Shown: positions 1-6,272 of the stretch, one piece after another | How the letters are laid out: the number at the start of each line of letters is the position of its first letter | Position numbering within the stretch: the stretch's first letter is position 1 | Origin: Desulforhabdus sp. TSK | Lineage (GTDB): Bacteria; Desulfobacterota; Syntrophobacteria; Syntrophobacterales; Syntrophobacteraceae | Reading direction: 5' to 3' | Length of the DNA: 64,000 nt | Assembly: GCF_022836495.1 (NCBI RefSeq) | Contig: NZ_BQXM01000016.1 | Location: forward strand, 1-64,000 | Program-made: the position numbers and the translations under genes | Notes under the pieces: generated by a model | Databases searched by the model: none | The model's input: only the letters and a program-made list of their open reading frames with translations | Told to the model about the DNA's origin: nothing

Positions 1-1143
1 GACCCATGACGGGGCCTTGGCGTTTTTGTTTTTTGAACGAAGAAAAGACCCTCAGGGCGTCCACGGATTGGAATCACCCCGGATGGGACAGGCTCTGGCT
101 CTATAACCTCCATTACTTCGACGATCTCAACGGTCGGGACACGGGGGAGCGCAAAGGGTGGCACGAAGACTATATTCGCCGTTGGATCGAAGAAAACCCG
201 CCGGCTGAGGGAAACGGCTGGGAGCCATACCCGACGTCGCTTCGCATCGTGAACTGGATCAAGTGAATTCTTAAAGGCAACGATCCTGTGCCCGGGATGC
301 TCCAAAGCCTGGGACTCCAGGCGCGATGGCTCCGCCGGCGGGATCGTCCTCTTCAATGATGCCGCCTTCGGTATCGCAGCCACAACGGCGGAGCTTTCGG
401 AGTATGCGGCGAAGCTGGGCATCCGGACGGATTCCTCCCCTGCCCTCCCCCTCCTTCATTTCGGCGAAACGGGGTATATCCGCGTGGAGCGAAGCCCTTT
501 CACGGCCTTCCTCGACGTGGCCCCCGTCGGGCCCAACTACCTGCCTGGGCATGCCCATGCGGATACCCTGACGTTTGAGCTGTCGGTAAGGGGACAGCGA
601 GTCATCGTCGACTCGGGCACCTCCTGTTACGGCACGGGAGCCGAAAGGCAGAGGCAACGTTCTACGGCAGCTCACAATACCGTGGAGATCGATGGAGAAA
701 GCTCGTCGGAGGTGTGGAGCGGGTTTCGGGTGGCGCGCCGGGCTTACCCGCGAGATTTGGAGATGCGGGAAGAGGATGGCGAGATCGTGGTCGCCTGCAG
801 CCATGACGGATACCGGAGGTTACCGGGAAAGCCGATGCACCGGCGGGAGTGGCGCTTTCAAGGGGAAGAGCTCGTGATCACGGATTGTGTGGAGGGGCGC
901 TTTTCCGAGGCGGTCTCCAGGTTTCATTTCCATCCGGATGTTCGTGTGGAATTCACGGATTCCGCCGAAGGGAGGCTGTGGCTCACCGAGGCGGAAGCGC
1001 TTCGGTGGCGTGTACAGGGTGGAACGGCTGCCGTTGTGCCCTCGAGCTATCACCCGCATTTTGGGGTCAGCGTTCCTAGCCAGTGCCTGGAGATTCGTTT
1101 TCAAAACAATCATCCTCAGATTACGCGGATTAGCTCAGATTAG
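1..1143 (+). pseudogene. Heparinase II/III-like polysaccharide lyase family gene, broken
   Basis: Two pieces of one heparinase II/III-type gene are visible. The first (left edge to 266) carries the N-terminal toroid-domain signature LWLYNLHYFDDL and runs to NWIK, where TGA at 264-266 stands in place of the expected Trp. The same frame then continues recognisably (GNDPVPGMLQSLGLQARWL) to a TGA at 357-359. From about 330 the C-terminal domain is in the +1 frame, with GHAHADTLTFEL and VDSGTSCYG, the usual lyase-domain motifs, up to the stop at 1143. Some 200 residues or more of the middle are missing compared with full-length relatives of roughly 600 residues. The last residues (HPQITRISSD) are translated from an intergenic CGGATT/CAGATT repeat. 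The gene also runs off the left window edge. In EPS loci these proteins are thought to process or modify uronate-containing polymers; this copy is almost certainly inactive. Confidence 0.8.
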
Positions 1144-1210
1144 AACTGAAGAGGGCCTTTTTAGAATCCGCGAAAATCCGCGTAATCTGCGGATCGGATA
1201 GGTGATTGAG

Positions 1211-2139
1211 ATGCATATACTTTTTCTCTCTGATAATTTCCCTCCTGAAGTCAACGCTCCAGCCAGCCGCACATTGTTTTCGAACTGAGGGACATCTGGC
1301 CCGAATCCATCAAGGCCGTGGGGGCCATGGAGGATTCCAGGATCGTCCAACTGCTGGAGCGGCTTGAGATGTTTCTCTACCACAGGGCTTCCCGGATCGT
1401 CTCCGTGACGGAATCCTTCAAGAAAATCCTGGTGAAAAGAGGGATCGACGCTCGGAAGATTTCAGTCGTCACCAATGGCGTGGACATTTCCCGCTTCCAT
1501 CCCATGATCAAAGACCCCGAGTTGATGGCACGGTATGGGTTGGAAGGCAAGTTCGTTGCCGGCTACGTGGGGACCCACGGGATGGCACACGGGCTGGAAA
1601 CTCTCCTCAGAGCGGCGAAGAGGCTGGGAGCGACAAGCGGCGGCGACCGCTTCCGGTTCATTCTCCTGGGAGACGGCGCGAGGAAAGGGGCTCTCAAGGA
1701 AACGGCCCGGGAGATGGGTCTTGAGAATGTCATTTTTATCGACTCGGTGCCGAAAGAGCAGGTGCCCAGGTACTGGTCTCTCCTGGATGCTTCCATCATT
1801 CACTTGAGGAAAACGGAGCTGTTCACCACGGTCATTCCATCCAAGCTGTTCGAATGCATGGGGATGGGAATCCCGGTGCTTCACGGGGTGGCGGGAGAAT
1901 CCGCCTATATTGTGGAGCGGGAAGGGGTGGGCCTGGTTTTCGAACCGGAAAATGACGTGGAACTGTGTCAGAAGCTGGTGAGGCTCAAGGAGGACGGGCA
2001 GTTGTACGACGGGCTGAGAGAGAGGTGCCTCATCGCGGCGAAGAGCTATGATCGTGGAGAGCTGGCGCGGAAGATGCTCGCCCTTGTTCATCCGCAGATG
2101 ACGCAGATTAAGAACCTTGGGGTATTGGAATATTGTTAA
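1211..2139 (+). pseudogene. Family-4 glycosyltransferase (WcaI/WbuB-like), internal deletion
   Basis: ATG 1211 opens a typical GT4 N-terminus (MHILFLSDNFPPEVNAPASR) that hits TGA at 1286-1288. In another frame, from about 1273, the protein resumes with FELRDIWPES, a motif that in intact relatives lies about 100-120 residues further in. The C-terminal GT-B domain is complete: VVTNGVD, the FxGDG-type LLGDGARK and the nucleotide-sugar-binding PSKLFECMGMGIPVL region. The gene has therefore lost most of its acceptor-binding Rossmann domain plus the reading frame at one junction near 1270. The final HPQMTQIKNLGVLEYC is read-through into a CGCAGAT-type repeat. It lies next to the broken heparinase gene, its usual neighbour in EPS clusters. 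Not expected to be functional, although the C-terminal part is open from GTG 1318. Confidence 0.8.
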
Positions 2140-2159
2140 AATGATATCAGGGATGCTAT

Positions 2160-2273
2160 CCTTTGCCGGACTGGGCGAAACATCGCCTGGCGTCTGCGTC
2201 GTCCGAACAGTTGGACAAGTGGGCCGAGCGGGTGCTCGACGCGAAGTCACTTCAGGATATGTGGGCAGAATAA
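2160..2273 (+). pseudogene. Rpn/DUF4351-type nuclease C-terminal remnant, copy A
   Basis: In the frame of CCG 2166 the DNA reads PLPDWAKHRLAS, then SEQLDKWAERVLDAKSLQDM, WAE, stop at 2271-2273. This resembles the extreme C-terminus of recombination-promoting nuclease (Rpn)/PD-(D/E)XK transposase-family proteins with a DUF4351 tail. No start and no nuclease domain are present; the fragment begins about 20 bp after the truncated glycosyltransferase stops. Two further copies occur at 3701 and 5022. Assignment to the family rests on the shape of the tail and is moderately secure. Confidence 0.55.
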
Positions 2274-2415
2274 AGGAGCTCCGGCCGTATGCCGCGTAGT
2301 GCCTTGGGGATTGGGTGGGCAAAAGAATATTCCATGATCCTCATCCATCCGCAAATTACGCAGCTTGGCGCAGATTAAAAAGCCTGGGATATTCGGATAT
2401 TGTCAAAATGACGCC
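2160..2415 (+). repeat. Composite repeat: Rpn tail plus 3' flank (copy A)
   Basis: From 2160 to about 2385 this matches 5040-5256 nearly base for base: the Rpn tail, then GGAGCTCCGGCCGTATGCCG, then a stretch ending in CATGATCCTCATCCATCCGC. The 3' end carries the CGCAAATTACGCAGC / GCGCAGATTAAAA repeat (2346-2380), continued by GGGATATTCGGATATTGTC, which parallels the tail of the glycosyltransferase gene at 2120. The rest of the gap up to the next gene at 2614 shows no recognisable coding sequence. Confidence 0.75.
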
Positions 2416-2613
2416 CAGATGCTACCTGTTTAAAGAAAAGAAGTAGACGACGGCACAGATCGGATTAGCGGGCAAGAATATCTGACCGCATGCCCTCCGC
2501 AGTCCACGAAAAGATCGTCGAGGCCCATGACCAAGCGCCCACTTGTTGTTTCCTCCGTGTATCTCATTGTTTTATCAATGAGATAATGGTGAGCAGGAAG
2601 AAGCGAGGCAAAA

Positions 2614-2832
2614 ATGCAACAAGCCTATAGAACAGAAGCAGAAGTCGCAAAGGATGGCACTCTCACGGTCAAGGGACTCCCCTTTCAGGCTGGGGATAAA
2701 GTAGAGGTCATCGTTCGCAGGCACAAACACAGAGAACCAAGGAATATGGGCCGCCCGCTGCTTGGAAAGCCGATTCAATATATAGATCCATTCGGCAGTG
2801 TTGCGGAAGAAGACTGGGAAGTTTTGAAATGA
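2614..2832 (+). CDS. VapB-type antitoxin
   Basis: A 72-residue protein whose stop overlaps the start of the PIN toxin gene by four bases (ATGA), the usual layout of a VapBC pair. The N-terminal half (VAKDGTLTVKGLPFQAGDKV) looks like a swapped-hairpin/AbrB-like DNA-binding fold. The C-terminal half (LLGKPIQYIDPFGS, then EEDWEVLK) is the short acidic region that in such antitoxins wraps the toxin's active site. A purine-rich stretch (GAGCAGGAAGAAGCGAGGC) precedes ATG 2614. Expected role: neutralise the downstream VapC and repress the operon. The subfamily was judged from context and pattern only. Confidence 0.75.
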   Translation: MQQAYRTEAEVAKDGTLTVKGLPFQAGDKVEVIVRRHKHREPRNMGRPLLGKPIQYIDPFGSVAEEDWEVLK

Positions 2833-3221
2833 TTGTCCTCGACACCCATATCTGGGTTTGGTGGGTGCATGGGGATCCCCAGCTCACTCGTCAGCAGGTC
2901 GAGGCAATCCATGCCGCAGAAGCGGACCTGATCGGTGTGAACGCCATCTCGGTTTGGGAAGTCGCCAAGCTCGTCGAATACAATCGGTTAAAGCTTCCTT
3001 GCCCATTGTGCGACTGGTTCGACGAGGCTTTGAGCTATCCCGGTGTCCACCTGGTGGAGCTCTCGCCGGAAATCGCCATCGAATCCACTCGACTCCCAGG
3101 CGAATTCCATCGCGATCCTGCAGATCAAATCATCGTGGCGACAGCAAGAATATACGATTGCCGGCTCGTAACTTCCGACAGCAAGATTCTAAATTATCCC
3201 TACGTCAAAGCAATAGGCTGA
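2829..3221 (+). CDS. vapC: VapC-type PIN-domain ribonuclease toxin
   Basis: 130 residues, the normal PIN-toxin length. The acidic metal-binding set is in place: Asp in MIVLDTHIWVWW, Glu in NAISVWEVAKL, the DPADQIIVATA Asp pair and Asp in VTSDSKI. PIN toxins cleave RNA, often tRNA, when released from the antitoxin. Translation is coupled to the upstream antitoxin by a 4-bp overlap, so the module looks intact, in contrast with the second VapC at 3644. It sits among broken EPS genes and repeats, consistent with acquisition as a mobile or addictive cassette. Confidence 0.88.
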   Translation: MIVLDTHIWVWWVHGDPQLTRQQVEAIHAAEADLIGVNAISVWEVAKLVEYNRLKLPCPLCDWFDEALSYPGVHLVELSPEIAIESTRLPGEFHRDPADQIIVATARIYDCRLVTSDSKILNYPYVKAIG

Positions 3222-3239
3222 CAGGCAAAAAAATTCCAT

Positions 3240-3346
3240 CCGCAGATTGAATCTATGCCCTCTCGGGACTGGAGTTTTATGATCGATTGTGCCTGGTAAC
3301 AGGCTCATCGTCAGTTCGTGGACATGGTCTTATGGTAACTTGGAAT
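3240..3346 (+). repeat. Dispersed repeat, copy 1 (pairs with 5247-5346)
   Basis: About 100 bp from CCGCAGATTGAATCTATG to GTCTTATGGTAACT matches 5247-5346 with scattered substitutions (for example CTCTCGGGACTGGAGTTTT versus CTCTCGGGGCTGGAGTTTT; GGTAACAGGCTCATCGTCA versus GGTAACAGGCACATCGTCA). It begins right after the VapC stop and lies upstream of the second vapB. No open frame is shared by both copies, so it is probably non-coding or a long-decayed gene end. Confidence 0.75.
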
Positions 3347-3410
3347 ATAAGAAATTGGCGATTTTGCGCCTTTGCGTTATGGTTATCGAAAAGTAGAAAG
3401 GGGGCAAGTG

Positions 3411-3644
3411 ATGCGCCAACAGGTTGCGAAGCTCTTCAAGAGTCGTGATGGCCAAGTGGTTCGTTTGCCTCAAGGTTTTCAATTCAAGGGAAACGAGGTG
3501 CTGATTTATAAAGAAGGTGATAAAGTCATTTTATGCCCCAAGCCGTCATCGTGGGATGATTTTTTTGACAGTCCTCTGAAGGCGACGAGCGATTTTATGC
3601 TGGAGCGAGACGAACCGCCTCTTCAAGAAAGGGACTTTTTCTAA
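3411..3644 (+). CDS. vapB: VapB-type antitoxin (orphaned)
   Basis: A 77-residue AbrB/MazE-fold antitoxin: QQVAKLFKSRDGQVVRLPQG is the classic VapB swapped-hairpin start, followed by an acidic toxin-binding tail ending PPLQERDFF. ATG 3411 is preferred over an upstream in-frame ATG at 3372 because AAAGGGGG lies about 7 bases before it and the family starts here. Its stop overlaps by one base the start of a VapC gene that has only its first 19 codons left (3644-3700). The antitoxin may thus survive without a working partner, and could act as an orphan repressor or cross-neutraliser (inference). Confidence 0.85.
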   Translation: MRQQVAKLFKSRDGQVVRLPQGFQFKGNEVLIYKEGDKVILCPKPSSWDDFFDSPLKATSDFMLERDEPPLQERDFF

Positions 3645-3808
3645 TGTCCCTCTATATGCTGGATACAGATATATGTTCCTATATCATCCGAAACAAGCCT
3701 CCGGACTGGGCGAAACATCGCCTGGCATCTGCGTCCTCGGAACAGTTGGACCAGTGGGCCGAGCGGGTGCTCGAAGCGAAGTCACTTCAGGATGTGTGGG
3801 TAGAATAG
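3644..3808 (+). pseudogene. Truncated VapC fused in frame to Rpn tail (54-residue chimera)
   Basis: ATG 3644 starts a typical VapC (MSLYMLDTDICSYIIRNKP) with the first catalytic Asp. After 19 codons, at 3701, the sequence switches without a frame break to the Rpn/DUF4351 tail (PDWAKHRLAS, then SEQLDQWAERV) and stops at TAG 3806-3808. The rest of the PIN domain, about 110 residues, is absent. The result is an open 54-codon chimera that would be translationally coupled to the vapB in front of it. It is probably inactive as a nuclease. Confidence 0.85.
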
Positions 3809-3866
3809 AGCAGGTCCGCCCGTATGCCGCGTAGTGCCTTGCGGATTGGGTGGGCAGAACAATATG
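3701..3866 (+). repeat. Composite repeat: Rpn tail plus 3' flank (copy B)
   Basis: Third copy of the Rpn-tail repeat, starting exactly at CCGGACTGGGCG, where the truncated vapC ends. Homology to copies A and C continues past the stop (CCGTATGCCGCGTAGTGCC, GATTGGGTGGGCA) and fades around 3866. It lacks the CATGATCCTCATCC segment found in copies A and C. The remaining DNA to 4036 holds no gene I recognise. Confidence 0.75.
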
Positions 3867-4036
3867 GCAACATCATTTCCACCCACAGACTGCGAAACCT
3901 ATGGAAACTCAGAATATAGGTTTGCTTGGTCAGCAAGTTCCGATCAGGCTATCATTCGTTTGAACCGATTTTCCGCAAGCATTTGCGAGGGAAACTTCAG
4001 CGAAGAACATTGACCTGGATGTTGAAGGAAAATACG

Positions 4037-4276
4037 ATGCAGTCAAAGCCGCTTTTTGTTCGGGCAGAGTGGGATGAAGAGGCCGTAGTGTGGGTAGCCA
4101 CGAGTGACGATGTGCCGGGGCTTGCCACGGAAGCGCCCACCCTGGAGGACCTGGTCGAAAAACTTAAGACCTTGATTCCAGAGCTTCTCGACGCCAATGA
4201 GACACCAGGCGAGAATGAAGTTCCCTTCGAACTGCTGACCCGCCGCTTCGAGAAGGTCTATCGTTCGGCTTGCTGA
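4037..4276 (+). CDS. HicB-like antitoxin (DUF1902 domain)
   Basis: 79 residues from ATG 4037: PLFVRAEWDEEAVVWVATSD and DVPGLATEAPTLEDLVEKL form the beta-beta-beta-alpha HicB/DUF1902 partial-RNase-H-like fold, followed by a short C-terminal tail. Longer in-frame starts reach back to 3926, but the extra residues do not resemble the family, so 4037 is preferred. The 3' end overlaps the following small HicA-like gene by 7 bases, which argues for a functional coupled pair. DUF1902 proteins normally pair with a HicA-like mRNA interferase. Confidence 0.82.
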   Translation: MQSKPLFVRAEWDEEAVVWVATSDDVPGLATEAPTLEDLVEKLKTLIPELLDANETPGENEVPFELLTRRFEKVYRSAC

Positions 4277-4470
4277 TATCCGATTATACCCCGCATCTCA
4301 AGAAAGTTCTCCTGAAAGCTGGATGCTATTATGAACGACAGGGCAAAGGCGACCACGAGATTTGGTTTAGTCCCATCACTGCGCTCAGGTTTGTAGTGGA
4401 TGCGCACATCAAGTCGAGACATACGGCCAATGCAGTGCTCAAACAAGCTGGAATACCCAAACACTTCTAA
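4270..4470 (+). CDS. hicA: HicA-like mRNA interferase toxin
   Basis: 66 residues starting at TTG 4270 inside the antitoxin gene. The pattern LKKVLLKAGCYYERQGKGDH, then EIWFSP is the double-stranded-RNA-binding-like HicA fold with its catalytic His in GDHEIW, and the C-terminus (TANAVLKQAGIPKHF) is the usual end of the family. Such toxins block translation by cleaving mRNA and tmRNA until bound by HicB. Antitoxin-first order is the less common but known HicBA arrangement. A TTG start is unusual; no alternative ATG exists in this frame upstream of the conserved region. Confidence 0.82.
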   Translation: MLISDYTPHLKKVLLKAGCYYERQGKGDHEIWFSPITALRFVVDAHIKSRHTANAVLKQAGIPKHF

Positions 4471-4645
4471 TGAGAAGCTGTCTGAAAAATCCCCTGAAAG
4501 GCATGGACGTCATGGGTAAGTAGACCTGCTCGTGAAGCAAAGGGTTTGCCTACCGCTGGATGCAGCTTCCCATCCCTTACGTGCACCATCAAAAACATCC
4601 CTCATCCGATCCCCTTTAAGAAAGAACGAAGGTTATTCCAACCCC

Positions 4646-5021
4646 ATGAAACAGGTCCTTCAGAATCTCAAAGACGGAAAAACCGAGCTGGCCGAAGTGC
4701 CCTGCCCTGGACCCAGGGCGGGGCATTTGCTCATTAGAACCCATGCATCCCTGGTGTCGGCGGGCACTGAGCATATGCTCCTGGAGTTCGGAAAGGCCGG
4801 ATGGATCGACAAGGCACGTCAGCAGCCGGACAAGGTCAAACAGGTCCTGCAAAAGATCCGGACCGATGGGCTCGCCCCGACACTCGAAGCTGTGCGCAGC
4901 AAGCTGGATCAACCCATTGCCCTGGGATATTGCAATGTGGGTGAAGTTGTGGAGTCGGGAATGGAAAATCCAGGGGGGCAGTTCGAACCTGGCGTGAGGG
5001 TCGTCAGCAACGGGGCCCATA
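4646..5021 (+). pseudogene. Bi-domain oxidoreductase (MDR + Gfo/Idh/MocA), N-terminal fragment
   Basis: ATG 4646 begins the conserved N-terminus MKQVLQNLKDGKTELAEVP of the large zinc-alcohol-dehydrogenase/GFO-IDH-MocA fusion proteins found in EPS loci (about 700 residues). The GroES-like part continues through SLVSAGTEHMLLEFGKAGW and ALGYCNVGEVVESG, then stops being homologous at about 5021, where the Rpn-tail repeat begins in another frame. Only about 125 codons remain: the nucleotide-binding MDR half and the whole GFO/IDH half are gone. The open frame runs on through the repeat to 5179 but that part is not native. Inactive remnant of a sugar-modifying enzyme. Confidence 0.85.
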
Positions 5022-5256
5022 CTGACCCGTCGTTTTGGTCCACTGCCGGACTGGGCGAAACATCGCCTGGCATCTGCGTCGTCGGAACAGTTGGACCAGT
5101 GGGCCGAACGGGTGCTCGAAGCGAAGTCACTTCAGGATGTGTGGGTAGAATAAAGGAGCTCCGGCCGTATGCCGCGTAGTGCCTGGGGATTGAGTGAACA
5201 AAAGAATATTCCATGATCCTCATCCATCCGCAGATGGCGCAGATTGCCGCAGATTG
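5022..5256 (+). repeat. Composite repeat: Rpn tail plus 3' flank (copy C, longest)
   Basis: The most complete copy. From CTG 5022 it reads LTRRFGPLPDWAKHRLAS, then the same tail as copies A and B to TAA 5151-5153. The extra LTRRFGPLP is what fixes the resemblance to Rpn/DUF4351 C-termini. The 3' flank (GGAGCTCCGGCCGTATGCCG to CATCCATCCGCAGATGGCGC) matches copy A. It directly truncates the bi-domain oxidoreductase gene. Confidence 0.75.
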
Positions 5257-5346
5257 AACCTATGTCCTCTCGGGGCTGGAGTTTTGTGTTTGATTGTGCC
5301 CGGTAACAGGCACATCGTCAATTCGTGGACAGGACTTATGGCAACT
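5247..5346 (+). repeat. Dispersed repeat, copy 2 (pairs with 3240-3346)
   Basis: Starts inside the CCGCAGATT repeat at the end of copy C and runs to ACTTATGGCAACT. It matches 3240-3346. Its junction to copy C suggests that the ancestral element joined the Rpn tail, the flank and this segment, and that 3240-3346 is a separated piece of the same element. The following bases to 5452 contain the operator and promoter region of the next toxin-antitoxin pair. Confidence 0.72.
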
Positions 5347-5402
5347 CATGACCGATTTCGCCTCAATTTGTGAGACAGGATAGAGATCTTTCAAGGACTA
5401 AC

Positions 5403-5430
5403 ATAACTTTTACTATTGATTAAAAGTTAT
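5403..5430. promoter_or_regulatory. Inverted repeat, probable autoregulatory operator of higBA-like pair
   Basis: A perfect 9-bp inverted repeat, ATAACTTTT (5403-5411) and AAAAGTTAT (5422-5430), separated by 10 bp, ends 22 bp before the toxin start at 5453. The block is very AT-rich compared with its surroundings and contains TACTAT- and TATATT-like hexamers. XRE antitoxins of this class bind such palindromes to repress their own operon; binding here is inferred. Confidence 0.55.
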
Positions 5431-5452
5431 ATTGAGCTATATTACCTCCACA

Positions 5453-5707
5453 ATGAAAGTCATCTGGCAGCCCAAGGCGCTTAAGCAGCTCAAGAAGGTC
5501 TGTGACCGCGCAATCCAGGAACGTATCCTTACAGCCACACGGGAACTGTCGACCTTTCCTGCCTGCTCCAACGTCAAACCGCTCGTAAACCACGACTATG
5601 GCTATCGGCTGCGGGTCGGCAACTGGCGTATACTGTTCAATGCTTTCGCGGAAATCAGCATTGTCAGCATTGAGGAGGTAAAAAAACGCAATGAGCACAC
5701 CTACTGA
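5453..5707 (+). CDS. RelE/HigB-family toxin
   Basis: 84 residues from ATG 5453 (MKVIWQPKALKQLKKVCD). The basic, compact sequence with PACSNVKPLVNHDYGYRLRV and GNWRILF is the RelE/ParE fold with the usual C-terminal arginines that contact mRNA in the ribosomal A site. A longer open frame to 5432 lacks support. Toxin precedes antitoxin, as in HigBA-type operons, and the two genes overlap by 17 bases. An AT-rich palindrome stands just upstream. Confidence 0.87.
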   Translation: MKVIWQPKALKQLKKVCDRAIQERILTATRELSTFPACSNVKPLVNHDYGYRLRVGNWRILFNAFAEISIVSIEEVKKRNEHTY

Positions 5708-6038
5708 CTACCAAATGATCAAACACGACGGAGAACCCGCCTTTGTCCTGGTACCCTGGGAAGAATGGCGTCGCATCAAGCCCCTCCTGGAAGCCGAAAA
5801 GGCTCGCGCCTGCGGCATACCCCAGGAAGTCGTCGAGGCACATGTCCTGCGGAATGAGCCACTTGTTAAGGCTTGGCGGGAACACCTCGGTATCACTCAG
5901 AAAGAGCTGGCAACCCGTATGGGAGTATCTCAGGCAGCTGTCGTCAAGTTCGAGCGCCCCGAGGTCCGGCTCCGTACCTCTACTCTCAAAAAAATTGCCT
6001 CGGCTCTGGGACTCAACACAGAACAGCTGCAAGCTTAG
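5691..6038 (+). CDS. XRE-family antitoxin of the HigBA-like pair
   Basis: 115 residues. The N-terminal 60 residues (FVLVPWEEWRRIKPLLE) form a Phd/YefM-like or toxin-wrapping segment. The C-terminal part is a helix-turn-helix: WREHLGITQKELATRMGVSQ, then AAVVKFERPEVRLRTSTLKKIASALGL in shorter pieces typical of XRE/Cro regulators. It overlaps the toxin gene by 17 bp, so translation is coupled. Expected to neutralise the toxin and repress through the palindrome at 5403-5430. Confidence 0.87.
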   Translation: MSTPTDYQMIKHDGEPAFVLVPWEEWRRIKPLLEAEKARACGIPQEVVEAHVLRNEPLVKAWREHLGITQKELATRMGVSQAAVVKFERPEVRLRTSTLKKIASALGLNTEQLQA

Positions 6039-6144
6039 TATTGAAAATTGTAAATGCGCGACCATTTCTTTGCAGGAACCGCTTCCGGTCGTGACAGGAA
6101 CTGGCAATTGTATAAATTCGTCGCGGCATTATTTCATGATCCTT

Positions 6145-6206
6145 TCCATCTGCAGATTACGCAGATTTTCGAAGATTAAGATCCTTGGGTTATTGGGACA
6201 GTATCA
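6145..6206 (+). repeat. CGCAGATT-type intergenic repeat
   Basis: CTGCAGATTACGCAGATTTT with AAGATTAAGATCC, followed by CTTGGGTTATTGGGACAGTATC, parallels the tails at 2093-2140 and 2346-2410. It lies between the toxin-antitoxin pair and wecB; no gene is recognised in 6039-6272. Related short copies are at 1113-1135, 1163-1197, 3237-3250, 6285-6325, 7450-7465 and 7673-7695. Confidence 0.7.
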
Positions 6207-6272
6207 AAAGGTCGGACTGCTCATCCATTTCGGTTCTCCCTCCCTGGAATACAAGAGGCTGGTTTACAACTT

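Noticed and set aside
264-266. In-frame TGA in the heparinase-like gene as a possible selenocysteine
   Set aside because: The family has Trp at this place, no hairpin of SECIS type follows, and the gene has an additional large deletion and frame change, so it is a nonsense mutation.
5022-5179. C-terminal part of the oxidoreductase open frame as native protein
   Set aside because: The DNA is the Rpn-tail repeat in another frame; the peptide (STAGLGETSPGICVV) recurs at the other repeat copies and is not part of the enzyme family.
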